This document shows, in pieces, positions 1 to 8,573 of a DNA stretch of 64,000 nucleotides (position 1 is the first letter of the stretch; the number at the start of each line of letters is the position of its first letter). The position numbers and the translations under genes are program-made. The notes under the pieces are model-generated. The model was not told where the DNA came from, did not search any database, and saw nothing but the letters and a program-made list of their open reading frames with translations. The stretch is from Bovifimicola ammoniilytica (GTDB taxonomy: Bacteria; Bacillota; Clostridia; Lachnospirales; Lachnospiraceae): contig NZ_JAOQJN010000009.1 in NCBI RefSeq assembly GCF_025567085.1, positions 1-64,000 on the forward strand, read 5' to 3'.

Positions 1-65
1 GAAGTTAAGAATTGGAAGATAAGTTAATGTGTAGTTTTGAAGGTACAGAAGGATATATAAAGAAG

Positions 66-96
66 AAAAAGAGAACAGATGATGTTCTCTTTTTTT
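66..96 (+). terminator. Rho-independent terminator of an upstream gene
   Basis: A 7-bp perfect stem (70-76 with 84-90, AGAGAAC/GTTCTCT) has a 7-nt loop and is followed by six T residues; an A-run at 66-70 makes it usable on both strands. It implies a plus-strand gene ending near the left edge of the window. Only a few codons of that gene could be present (a TAA at 25-27 in one frame), so the gene itself cannot be named. Confidence 0.75.
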
Positions 97-224
97 GCTT
101 ACCAGGAAAATTCGTTGAAATTGTCCTGGTAAGCAAAAACGCTCCGCGAGGATCGCACTGAGGCGGAGCAGAAAATGTTGCTATATCAACCCGCCGCAGG
201 CGGGGAATGTCGCAAGCGGCATTC
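97..224. repeat. Palindromic intergenic repeat element, long copy
   Basis: This element is a string of hairpins much richer in GC than its surroundings. An 11-bp perfect stem GCTTACCAGGA/TCCTGGTAAGC lies at 97-107/124-134. A 7-bp stem GCTCCGC/GCGGAGC lies at 141-147/163-169, a CCCGCC/GGCGGG stem at 190-204, and GAATGT/GCATTC at 205-224. A shorter copy lies at 52026-52107. With the terminator before it, it fills the gene-free stretch 1-349; nothing else is seen there apart from a TATAAT at 302-307 that could serve the next gene. Resembles REP/MITE-type dispersed elements; no coding capacity. Confidence 0.7.
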
Positions 225-349
225 TTTATTCCTTTATTGTGTAGAAATATATTAAGATGAAACATTATAATAAATATGATGTTATAGAGGATTATATATG
301 CTATAATATAATATGTTGTTATAATTTAATGCATTTACAGGAGGAATTT

Positions 350-1072
350 ATGTATAAAAACTATATTTTTGATTTATACGGAACACTAATTGACATCAAT
401 ACTAATGAATGGAATGCTAATTTATGGAAGAAAATGCAGGAATTCTATGCATTTCATGGAGCAGTGTATAAAACAGTGGACTTGAAAAGAGAATATTTCA
501 GAATATGTGAAGAAGAAGAAAAGAAAATGTCAGATAAATATGACTATCCGGAAATAAAGGTTGAGAATGTATTTATGAAATTATTTCAGAACAAGGGGAT
601 AGATATAGATATGAATACATGCATTGTGGCAGGACAATTTTTTAGAATTATATCTACTGAATATATAAGATTATATGATGGTGTAGTTGAAATGTTAGAA
701 CTATTGAAGAAGAAGAATAAGAAAATATATCTTTTATCAAATGCACAACAGATTATTTCAGAATATGAGATGAAATATTTAGATATCTATAAATATTTTG
801 ACGGAATAGTATTTTCGTCGGATGAAAAATGCAGAAAGCCATCAAAGACATTTTATAATATATTATTGAACCGATATAATTTGAAAAAAGAAGAATCAGT
901 AATGATAGGAAATGACTGGATATCAGATATTGAGGGGGCAAAGAAAGCAGGTCTTGATTCAGTATATTTACATACTAATATATCACCAAAGAAAACTATT
1001 ATTGAAAATGTACAGGCGAAATATATTATAAAAGATGGAAATATAGAAAGTATAAGAAAAATTATCGCATAA
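350..1072 (+). CDS. HAD-superfamily hydrolase (phosphatase-like)
   Basis: A 240-residue HAD-fold hydrolase that probably dephosphorylates a small phosphorylated metabolite. Residues 2-11 carry motif I (YIFDLYGTLI, with the nucleophile DxYGT variant usual in this subfamily), motif II is LLSNAQ, and the C-terminal part has K in RKPS and MIGNDWISDIEGA (motif III/IV). An alpha-helical cap lies between motifs I and II. The reading frame stays open up to 257, but the ATG at 350 is preceded by AGGAGG and begins directly at motif I, so it is the start. It stands alone, just upstream of the pullulanase gene, with no overlap. Substrate unknown. Confidence 0.85.
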   Translation: MYKNYIFDLYGTLIDINTNEWNANLWKKMQEFYAFHGAVYKTVDLKREYFRICEEEEKKMSDKYDYPEIKVENVFMKLFQNKGIDIDMNTCIVAGQFFRIISTEYIRLYDGVVEMLELLKKKNKKIYLLSNAQQIISEYEMKYLDIYKYFDGIVFSSDEKCRKPSKTFYNILLNRYNLKKEESVMIGNDWISDIEGAKKAGLDSVYLHTNISPKKTIIENVQAKYIIKDGNIESIRKIIA

Positions 1073-1172
1073 CACATAATAATTTTAGTGAAATTGTATA
1101 AAAATCCACTTCTAATTTTATGATTGTTATGTTATAATAAAATTTAGCCATTAAAATAAAAAGGAGGATACT

Positions 1173-3914
1173 ATGAAAAAAAGATTAAAAGCGTTACTTA
1201 TTGCGTTAGTGCTTTTGGTAACATCAGTAATTTCAATTAATGGTGATTACATTGTTGCTAATGCAGAAAATGATGGAATAACAGTTAATTTCCATTTCAC
1301 AGGGGCAAGCAGTTATGATGATTACAGATTGTGGTTGTGGACAATTGGCGATGGCTGGGAGGCTAAGATGACAGCCGGTGCTAATGAAGCAACATATGCA
1401 ATGCAGACCGAGACATCTACATTAAAGATTGGTTACGTTGTTAAGAAAGGTGAAGGCTGGGAAGGAAAAGATTATAGTGAAGACAGATTTGTTGACCTTT
1501 CAAAATATGTTTCAGGTACAGTTGAAGTTTATATTACTTCAAAAGTAGGAGCTGTTAAAATTGATGATTCAAAAGCTGTAACAGGACTCAAGCTTACATC
1601 TGCTAAGACAGAAGATTTAGAGAATATCACATTTACATCAGCAGTTGATATAGCAGATGTAGATGCACTTAATCTTAAAATCAAAAATACAACAGATGAC
1701 ACATATGAGACAATCAAGAGTGTTAAAGGTAATGGAACATCATTTACAATCACAGTTGCTGAGAAGTTAAATATCTTAAAGAGCTACGAGATTGAATACC
1801 TTGGAGGTATGACATTTATGATAGGATTACCAGATGTATATTCAAATGGTGGATTTGATGAAAAATATACTTATGCAGGTAATGACTTAGGTGCTACATG
1901 GTCAGCTTCTAAAACAGATTTCAGAGTCTGGGCTCCATTAGCAACAGAAGTTTCTATTAACTTATATCAGTCAGGAACAGCAGGAACAGACGATAAGATT
2001 TCGACAACTCCTATGACAGCTGATGTAAATGGTACATGGGTAGCTTCTATTGATGGAGACCTAAATGGTGTATATTACACATATACAGCAACAGTTAATG
2101 GAAATGTTGTTGAAGATATCATTGATCCATATGCAAGAACTTCAGGTGTTAACGGTAACAGAGGTATGATTATTGACCTTGATTCTACAGATCCTGAAGG
2201 TTGGGCAAATGATAAGAGTCCAGCAACATCACCTAATTATGTTGATGATGTACTTTATGAATTACATATCAGAGATTTCTCTATTGATGCATCTTCTGGT
2301 ATGAAGAACAAAGGTAAATACTTAGCATTTACAGAAAAAGGAACAGTTAACTCATACGGACAGTCAACAGGTGTTGATTACTTAAAAGACTTAGGTGTTA
2401 CACATGTTCATTTATTACCAACATTTGACTATGCTTCAGTTGATGAAACAAAGTTAGATACACCACAGTACAACTGGGGATATGATCCACAGAACTTCAA
2501 CATTCCAGAGGGTTCTTATTCAACAGATCCTTACAACGGAGCAGTCAGAGTAAATGAATTCAAACAGATGGTACAGTCATTACATAATGCAGGAATCAGC
2601 GTTGTAATGGACGTTGTATACGGACATGTTAACAGTGCATCAGATTTCAGTATTAACAAACTTACACCAAATTATTATTCAAGACCAAATTCAAATGCTT
2701 CAGGTTGTGGTAATGATACAGCAACAGAGCGTGCTATGAATAGTAAATATATTGTTGATTCAGTAGTTTACTGGGCAACAGAATATCACATTGATGGTTT
2801 CAGAATTGACCAGGAAGGTTTATTTGATACAGATACAATTAATGCTATGATAGATGCACTTCGTGCAATCAATCCTAATATCATTGTATATGGTGAAGGA
2901 TGGAGTATGTCATCAACAGTTACAACAAAAGATGTAAAATTAGCAAGCCAGACTGCTGCTGATATAACACAAGGTTCAGGATACTTCAGTGATGCTATAC
3001 GTGATGCATTAAAAGGTTCAGTATTTAATACAACACCAGGTTACGTAACAGGTGGTTTCGAAAAATTAAGTACAGTATTATCTTCAATCATTGCTAATCC
3101 AGGTTGGCAGTGGAATCCAAATCAGGTAGTTAACTACAATTCTTGTCACGATAATTATACATTATTTGATAGAATTACAATTACTGATGGAAATACAGAG
3201 ACAAGCTTTGCAGACAGAGTTAAACAGAACAACTTAGCAGCAGCATTCGTATTTTCTTCACAGGGTGTTCCTTTTATTCAGGCTGGTGAAGAAATCTTAA
3301 GAACTAAACCAAATGGTGATGGAACATATGAAGAGAACAGTTATTGCTCACCAGATGCAGTTAACTCTATTAAATGGGATACATTAAATGAAGCAGCATA
3401 TGCAACAACACATGATTATTATAAGGGACTTATAGCATTCAGAAAAGCACATGCAGGCTTAAGAATGACATCTGATACAGATATCGATAAAAACCTTACA
3501 TTCTTACTTGAGGGTGAAAGAGATGATAGAGCAATAGCATACCAGATAGCAGGTGGAGCAAATGGTGAAGCTTCTGATGGTATCGTTGTAGTTTATAACC
3601 CAAGCAATGCACCTATAAGTGTAGATTTACCAGATGGTGAATGGGGCATTTATGTTCAGGGTGACAAAGCTGGTAATGAATTATTAGGAACAGCAACAGG
3701 TAGTGTTTCAGTTGGTGCAGTATCTTGTACAATTCTTGTAAAAAATAATAAAGCAAATACAGGTTCAAATGGTAATACACCTAAAGATGATAATGCAGCA
3801 ATCGTTAAGACAGGTGATTCTTCAACAAGAACAGTAATGTTTATCGGTATTGGTGTAGTTGCGTTAGCAGTAGTAACAGTACTCGTTGTAAAAAGAAAAA
3901 AAGAATTAAATTAG
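1173..3914 (+). CDS. Secreted, cell-surface type I pullulanase (GH13)
   Basis: This 913-residue extracellular debranching enzyme hydrolyses alpha-1,6 bonds of pullulan, starch or glycogen. A signal peptide (1-32) is followed by a CBM41/PUD-like starch-binding domain (about 36-120), a linker domain, a CBM48-like domain (about 235-330) and the GH13 barrel. Pullulanase signature YNWGYDP is present. Catalytic residues fit D546 (FRIDQEG), E575 (VYGEGW) and D660 (SCHDN). The C-terminus has VKTGD, a hydrophobic helix and a KRKKE tail, a sortase-type or membrane anchor. SD AAGGAGG lies 8 nt before the ATG; TATAAT at 1133-1138 may be its -10. Oddities: region I reads DVVYGHV where the family usually has N before H, and region II has Q-E after the nucleophile rather than L-M/V. 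The next gene encodes a surface CBM41-like protein. Confidence 0.93.
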   Translation: MKKRLKALLIALVLLVTSVISINGDYIVANAENDGITVNFHFTGASSYDDYRLWLWTIGDGWEAKMTAGANEATYAMQTETSTLKIGYVVKKGEGWEGKDYSEDRFVDLSKYVSGTVEVYITSKVGAVKIDDSKAVTGLKLTSAKTEDLENITFTSAVDIADVDALNLKIKNTTDDTYETIKSVKGNGTSFTITVAEKLNILKSYEIEYLGGMTFMIGLPDVYSNGGFDEKYTYAGNDLGATWSASKTDFRVWAPLATEVSINLYQSGTAGTDDKISTTPMTADVNGTWVASIDGDLNGVYYTYTATVNGNVVEDIIDPYARTSGVNGNRGMIIDLDSTDPEGWANDKSPATSPNYVDDVLYELHIRDFSIDASSGMKNKGKYLAFTEKGTVNSYGQSTGVDYLKDLGVTHVHLLPTFDYASVDETKLDTPQYNWGYDPQNFNIPEGSYSTDPYNGAVRVNEFKQMVQSLHNAGISVVMDVVYGHVNSASDFSINKLTPNYYSRPNSNASGCGNDTATERAMNSKYIVDSVVYWATEYHIDGFRIDQEGLFDTDTINAMIDALRAINPNIIVYGEGWSMSSTVTTKDVKLASQTAADITQGSGYFSDAIRDALKGSVFNTTPGYVTGGFEKLSTVLSSIIANPGWQWNPNQVVNYNSCHDNYTLFDRITITDGNTETSFADRVKQNNLAAAFVFSSQGVPFIQAGEEILRTKPNGDGTYEENSYCSPDAVNSIKWDTLNEAAYATTHDYYKGLIAFRKAHAGLRMTSDTDIDKNLTFLLEGERDDRAIAYQIAGGANGEASDGIVVVYNPSNAPISVDLPDGEWGIYVQGDKAGNELLGTATGSVSVGAVSCTILVKNNKANTGSNGNTPKDDNAAIVKTGDSSTRTVMFIGIGVVALAVVTVLVVKRKKELN

Positions 3915-3936
3915 TTTCAGGGGTGTGTTATTTATT

Positions 3937-4635
3937 ATGGAAAGAGTTAAAAAGATAATACTTATGGCTGTCACTTTTGTGGCAGTCGTAGGAATGACAT
4001 TTATTAATAATAATGTTGCATATGCAGATAATGAAAAAACTATAACAATACATTATCATAGAGATGATGCAAATTATAGTGGATATGTTTTAGCTATCTG
4101 GGATGAATATAATCAGGGAACTGATTACGACTTTAAAGTAAGTGGTAATGAAGCAACAGTTAGTTACACATGTTCATCAAGTGAGGCAACAGTTGTTACA
4201 TTTGTAGTTAAACCAAAAGATGGTTCAACAGCAGAATATGGTAAGAACAGAACTGTTGATATCAGTGAGGTTTCAGAAAATAATGTTGATGTATATATTA
4301 AATCCGGAGAAGAAAAGATTTCTACAAAAGGTTTTGATGAACTTGGTGGAATTGAAGTGACAACTCAGGAATCAACAAGTCAGGCTGCCCAGACAACAGA
4401 GGCAGCAACTCAGGAATCAACAACAGTTAATGAAGAAACAACTGCAGGCGAAGAAACAACAGTTGCTGCTGATACAGCAACTGCTAACAATGAAACACAG
4501 CCAGTAAATACTGCTACTGTTTCAAATGCTAAGAATAAAGATTATTCAGTAGGTACAGGAACAGTAATTATAATTGACATTATTTCAATTATAGTTTTAG
4601 CAGGAGTTTCATATCTTGTATGTAATAAGAAATAG
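3937..4635 (+). CDS. Surface-anchored CBM41-like alpha-glucan-binding protein
   Basis: The 232-residue product has a signal peptide (to about residue 31, AYADN), one domain of about 95 residues resembling the N-terminal CBM41/PUD domain of the pullulanase upstream (both have a TVxFHF/TITIHYH-like opening and a KxRTVD... strand), a Thr/Glu-rich linker with repeated QES/TTE tracts, and a C-terminal hydrophobic helix ending CNKK. It has no catalytic domain, so it probably holds starch or maltooligosaccharides at the cell surface. It starts 22 nt after the pullulanase stop, probably in one operon. A GTG at 3925 is in frame, but the GGGGTG at 3920-3925 suits the ATG at 3937 better. Confidence 0.7.
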   Translation: MERVKKIILMAVTFVAVVGMTFINNNVAYADNEKTITIHYHRDDANYSGYVLAIWDEYNQGTDYDFKVSGNEATVSYTCSSSEATVVTFVVKPKDGSTAEYGKNRTVDISEVSENNVDVYIKSGEEKISTKGFDELGGIEVTTQESTSQAAQTTEAATQESTTVNEETTAGEETTVAADTATANNETQPVNTATVSNAKNKDYSVGTGTVIIIDIISIIVLAGVSYLVCNKK

Positions 4636-4674
4636 CAATAATTATTTTAAAAAATCAAATAATTATATATGAAT

Positions 4675-4745
4675 AAAGGTTCTTTATGTTAATAGATTAT
4701 GAAGAAATTATGTCTTATGTATCTATTAGGTAAAGAGCCTTTTTT
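4675..4745 (+). terminator. Terminator after the pullulanase operon
   Basis: Long hairpin: AAAGGTTCTTTA (4675-4686) pairs with TAAAGAGCCTTT (4731-4742) with one G-U pair. A second inner stem is formed by TAATAGAT and ATCTATTA. A T-run ends at 4745. It closes the pullulanase/CBM41 transcription unit. Confidence 0.85.
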
Positions 4746-4750
4746 CTGTC

Positions 4751-5717
4751 TTGCCCAAGAATTTTATCTATGTTATATTCTATATGTTTGTTGGAATATT
4801 AATCAATAAAGCAGTACCGGGATATTTTTACAGAATGGATAAGAATGGTGTAATGTCTGATGGTTCTGCATGTGGTAATGATACTGCATCTGAGAGAAGT
4901 ATGGTCAGCAAATATTTTGTGGATTCTGTATTATACTGGGCTAAAGAATATCACATTGATGGATTTAGATTTGACCTTGTAGGGCTTATTGATATTGATA
5001 CAATTAATAAGATCAGAGAGGAACTTGATAAAATAAGACCTAATATTATGATGTATGGTGAGGGATGGACATTAAATACTAAATTAACAAAGAAAGACGT
5101 ATTGCTAGCTACACAGAAAAACATTATTTGATAAGATACATTTATGTAATGCGGAAATATCATTTGAACAGGCTGTTAAACAGAACCTTCTTGCTATTTC
5201 AATTGTAATGCTGTCACAGGGAATACCTCTAATGCATGCAGGTGAGGAAATGTTAAGAACCAAAGAAGATGAGAATGGTGAATATGTAAGTGATAGCGTA
5301 AGGTCATCTGATTATGTTAATTCAATTAAATGGGATAATCTTAAGAAGAAAGAATATTATGATGTGTATGAATATTATAAAGGTCTGATTGCATTTAGAA
5401 AGTCACATAAGGTTTTCATGATGTCAGATGCAAAGGAAATTAAAAAGAAAAATTCCTTTATTGATACTGATGATGAAAAAGTAATTGCATATAAATTGAT
5501 AGAAGATGATAAAGAGATTTATGTAATCTTTAATGCCGATGATAAAGAAAGAGATGTTAGGATAGGTTCTGAAAATGATGTGTTTAAATGTTATATTAAT
5601 GATAAAAAGGCAGGAAATTCAGAATTAGAAAGCTGTAATGGTGTGGTAGGTGTAAAGGGAACATCTTGTAAGGTTTTAATCTCTGCTCTTAACAACGGCA
5701 GTGGAATCCTTATATAA
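4751..5717 (+). pseudogene. Degraded type I pullulanase (5'-truncated, internal deletion, frameshift)
   Basis: Two reading frames together match the middle and C-terminal parts of a type I pullulanase. The first (4751-5131) has VPGYFYR, the GFRFDLVG nucleophile region and MYGEGW, then runs ATQKN into a stop. The second frame can be read upstream of its first ATG as LFDKIHLCNAEISF, so homology resumes near 5116. About 75 codons present in the intact neighbour, including the NxxSCHDN region IV with its catalytic Asp, are missing at that junction, and the frame shifts. The whole N-terminal half is absent. The last codons lie in a 43-bp duplication of the neighbouring lacI-type gene end. It is not expected to make an active enzyme. 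It resembles the canonical FRFDL-type enzyme more than the intact gene does, so it is not a simple recent copy of it. Confidence 0.85.
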
Positions 5718-5785
5718 AGACCGCAATCGTAAACTAAATATAGTTTTAATCTCTGTTCTTAACAACGGCAGTGGAATCCCTTATA
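5673..5785. repeat. 43-bp direct repeat, pseudogene end and regulator end
   Basis: The segments 5673-5714 and 5743-5785 are identical except for one C/T change and one inserted C. The right copy is the natural 3' end of the LacI-type gene on the minus strand. The left copy forms the last codons of the pullulanase remnant. The 28 bp between them is unique. Confidence 0.85.
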
Positions 5786-6765
5786 ATTAAATCAGCTCTT
5801 AAGATTGCTTTACTAATAGGAATATTATTAATCAGGCAGTCTAATAACATCATAGCACTTTTGCCTAAACTTAATCTGTCCTGACGAATAGAAGTAAGTT
5901 GTGGAGTTATACTCTGACATATTGGCAGATCATCAAAGCCAATAATGCTTATATCTTCAGGAACTTTAAGACCACGTTTCTGAACTTCTGATATTGCACC
6001 AGATGCAATTAAGTCGCTGGCACAGATAATAGCTGTTGCACCACGATCAATGAATTTAGGAACGTGATATTTAGCACAATCAGGAACGTAATATCCGGAT
6101 TCTAATAAATGTGGATCAACATAAAGATTAAGTTCATTCATAATGGTAGAAAATGCCTGGGTCTGCTGGGAAGATACCATTGTATTTCTTGCACCATTAA
6201 GAAATGCAATCTTAGTATGTCCGAGTGAATGTAAATGATGAATTGCAAGTTTAAGCCCTTCATAGTGATCTGTTCCAACATAGCCTACTTTAGGATTGTT
6301 TAATATATAATTATCAAAAAGTACAGTTGGCATTCTTGTTTTACTTATTTGCATACTATAGTCATTATGAATAGAGAAACCAATCATAAATGCACCACTA
6401 TAGCCATTAGTAATCATAAATTTATCATATTCATTTTTACTTTGTGCATTCAAATTAGAAGGAACTATATCAACTTTCCAATTACGAATTTCAGCGGATT
6501 GCTTAAAACCCTGAATTAAATCATATCCAAACTGCTCTCGGTTTTCATAATCCATATTCTCTATAAATACACAAACTTTCCTTTCGAATTGACCATTAAG
6601 GCCGGTAAAATGTTTACGTCTCTTAGGGGAATAGCCAAGTTCTATGGCAGCGGCTATGACTTTATCTCTTGTCTCGTCGCTTATATCAGTTGCATTATTA
6701 AGACCTTTAGAAACTGTACTTGAGGCAATGCCAAGATAATCAGAAATATCTTTAATTGTTACCAT
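5746..6765 (-). CDS. LacI/GalR-family transcriptional regulator of alpha-glucan genes
   Basis: A 339-residue repressor of standard length. Residues 1-50 form the LacI helix-turn-helix with hinge (VTIKDISDYLGIASSTVSKGLN, here quoted by parts: TVSKGLN, ELGYSPKR). Residues about 60-335 are the periplasmic-binding-protein-like sugar domain (FIENMDYE, VLFDNY, VGTDHYEG, AIICASDLIASG, IIGFDD). AGGAGG lies 7 nt before the ATG. It is transcribed away from malQ-glgP and towards the pullulanase remnant; this layout and its family suggest a MalR-like sensor of maltose or maltooligosaccharides, but the ligand is inferred. Confidence 0.92.
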   Translation of the reverse strand: MVTIKDISDYLGIASSTVSKGLNNATDISDETRDKVIAAAIELGYSPKRRKHFTGLNGQFERKVCVFIENMDYENREQFGYDLIQGFKQSAEIRNWKVDIVPSNLNAQSKNEYDKFMITNGYSGAFMIGFSIHNDYSMQISKTRMPTVLFDNYILNNPKVGYVGTDHYEGLKLAIHHLHSLGHTKIAFLNGARNTMVSSQQTQAFSTIMNELNLYVDPHLLESGYYVPDCAKYHVPKFIDRGATAIICASDLIASGAISEVQKRGLKVPEDISIIGFDDLPICQSITPQLTSIRQDRLSLGKSAMMLLDCLINNIPISKAILRADLIIRDSTAVVKNRD

Positions 6766-6829
6766 ATAAGTCCTCCTGGATATATAATAAATATTATTAA
6801 GAATTTAAAATAGAAGCATTAATGTATAT

Positions 6830-6858
6830 AATATAGCAAACTAGTATGAAAAATGCAA
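6830..6858 (-). promoter_or_regulatory. Sigma-A type promoter of the lacI-type gene
   Basis: On the minus strand TTGCAT (6858-6853), a 17-bp spacer and TATATT (6835-6830) lie about 65 nt upstream of the regulator's ATG. Confidence 0.65.
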
Positions 6859-6867
6859 TAAGAAATT

Positions 6868-6906
6868 TCGATAATTTTCGAAAAAATACGAAAAAATTAC
6901 GAAAAT
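6868..6906. promoter_or_regulatory. Phased CG half-sites, candidate operator of the LacI-type regulator
   Basis: Four CG dinucleotides flanked by T/A runs lie at 6869, 6879, 6889 and 6900, one per helical turn. They include the perfect palindrome TTTTCGAAAA (6875-6884) and later TACGAAAAA and TTACGAAAAT. The array sits between the two divergent promoters, where one repressor could control both. LacI-family operators typically have a central CG; assignment is inference. Confidence 0.5.
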
Positions 6907-6916
6907 AGTAAATAAA

Positions 6917-6968
6917 GGTAATATTTATAATTTATTACCTTGACTACATAGTTGGCAAATGATAAAAT
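6917..6968 (+). promoter_or_regulatory. malQ-glgP promoter with adjacent inverted repeat
   Basis: TTGACT (6940-6945), a 17-bp spacer and TAAAAT (6963-6968) form a near-consensus sigma-A promoter 38 nt before malQ. The inverted repeat GGTAATA/TATTACC (6917-6923/6933-6939) touches the -35 box and may bind a second regulator. Confidence 0.75.
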
Positions 6969-7006
6969 TAGGTTGTATTTCGGAATAACAACAATGAGGT
7001 GAAAAT

Positions 7007-8521
7007 ATGGCTGAAATGATGAATGAAAAAAAAGACAGAGCATTGAAGCGTGGAGCAGGATTATTGCTTCCAATAAGTAGTTTACCATCTCCATATGGTA
7101 TTGGTACACTTGGTAAAGAAGCTTACAAGTTCGTCGATTATTTAGTTGAAGCAGGTCAGAAATATTGGCAGGTGCTTCCGGTAGGACCTACAAGTTATGG
7201 AGATAGTCCATACCAGTCTTTTTCAGCTTTTGCTGGTAATCCATACTTTATTGATTTAGATTATCTTGTTGAAGAAGGATTAATAACAAAAGCACAGATT
7301 AAGAAGTTCCCTTGGGGAGATAATGCAGAGTATATTGATTATGCAACTGTATATGGCTCAAGATTCCAGATTTTAAGAATGGCATTTAATAATAGTACAT
7401 ATGCGGAGACAAAGGAATATGCACAGTTTGAAAAAGATAATGAATATTGGTTAGATGACTATAGTTTATATATGGCTGTTAAGTTCAAGTTTGACAATCA
7501 GGAATGGTCAAAATGGGACTACGATATTAAAGCCAGACAGCCTGAAGCAATAGACAGATATAAAGAAGAGCTTAAAGATGATATTGCTTTCTGGAAATTC
7601 TGTCAGTTCAAGTTCTTTGAGCAGTGGAATAAATTACGTGTTTATGCAAATGAAAGCGGCATAGAGATAATAGGAGATATTCCTATTTACGTGGCTATGG
7701 ACAGTGCTGATGTATGGGCTCATAAAGATTTATTCGAACTTGATGAAGATTTCGAACAGATTAATGTTGCAGGTGTTCCACCAGATGCATTTTCAGAGGA
7801 TGGACAGTTATGGGGTAATCCATTATATAACTGGAACAGAATGGAAGAATGTGATTTTGAATGGTGGAAACAGAGAATGGCGAGCAATTCTAAAATATAT
7901 GATTATATTAGAATTGACCATTTCATTGGTGTTGTAAATTATTACTCGATTGAAGCAGGCTGTGAAAATGCTAAAGAGGGTGTCTGGAGACAGGGACCTG
8001 GCAAGAAACTTACAGATGCTATAGACAGTGCAATCGGAGATGCTAAGATAATTGCTGAAGATTTAGGAATAGTAAGCCCGGCAGTAAGAGAATTATTAGC
8101 TGAGACAGGCTATCCTGGAATGAACATCATTGAGTTTGCATTTGATGGAGGTCCTACTAACTCACATTTACCACATAATTATAAACCTAATTCATTAGTA
8201 TATGGTGGTACACATGATAATGAAACAGTAGTAGGATATTTTTCAAGCAGAAGTGCGGCAGATCTTAAATATGCATACAAGTATCTTGGAGTTACCAAGA
8301 AATCAGAGATTCCTGCAGCGGTATTAAGAGCGGCATATGCAAGTGTTGCAGCAATAGCAATATTTCAGGTCCAGGATATATTAGAACTCGGAAATGAGGC
8401 AAGAATGAATACACCATCTACAGTTGGAGATAACTGGAAATGGAGAATGTTAAAAGGAAGCCTTACGAAGAAGAAAGCGAAAGAACTTAAAGAATTAGCA
8501 GAATTTTATGCTAGACTTTAG
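7007..8521 (+). CDS. malQ: 4-alpha-glucanotransferase (amylomaltase, GH77)
   Basis: This 504-residue cytoplasmic disproportionating enzyme moves maltosyl and longer units between maltooligosaccharides, releasing glucose. N-terminal family signature LPISSLPSPYGIGTLG is present. Catalytic residues fit D304 (IRIDHFIG, nucleophile), E351 (AEDLGI, acid/base) and D404 (GTHDNE, stabiliser). Length is normal. AGGTG lies 8 nt before the ATG; a second in-frame ATG follows three codons later. It ends inside or just before glgP, so the two genes form one operon driven from 6940-6968: MalQ makes chains long enough for the phosphorylase. Confidence 0.96.
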   Translation: MAEMMNEKKDRALKRGAGLLLPISSLPSPYGIGTLGKEAYKFVDYLVEAGQKYWQVLPVGPTSYGDSPYQSFSAFAGNPYFIDLDYLVEEGLITKAQIKKFPWGDNAEYIDYATVYGSRFQILRMAFNNSTYAETKEYAQFEKDNEYWLDDYSLYMAVKFKFDNQEWSKWDYDIKARQPEAIDRYKEELKDDIAFWKFCQFKFFEQWNKLRVYANESGIEIIGDIPIYVAMDSADVWAHKDLFELDEDFEQINVAGVPPDAFSEDGQLWGNPLYNWNRMEECDFEWWKQRMASNSKIYDYIRIDHFIGVVNYYSIEAGCENAKEGVWRQGPGKKLTDAIDSAIGDAKIIAEDLGIVSPAVRELLAETGYPGMNIIEFAFDGGPTNSHLPHNYKPNSLVYGGTHDNETVVGYFSSRSAADLKYAYKYLGVTKKSEIPAAVLRAAYASVAAIAIFQVQDILELGNEARMNTPSTVGDNWKWRMLKGSLTKKKAKELKELAEFYARL

Positions 8522-8573
8522 TAAATATAAAAACAAAAATAATATAATTGAGCAGATAGGAGAAAAAGAAGGA

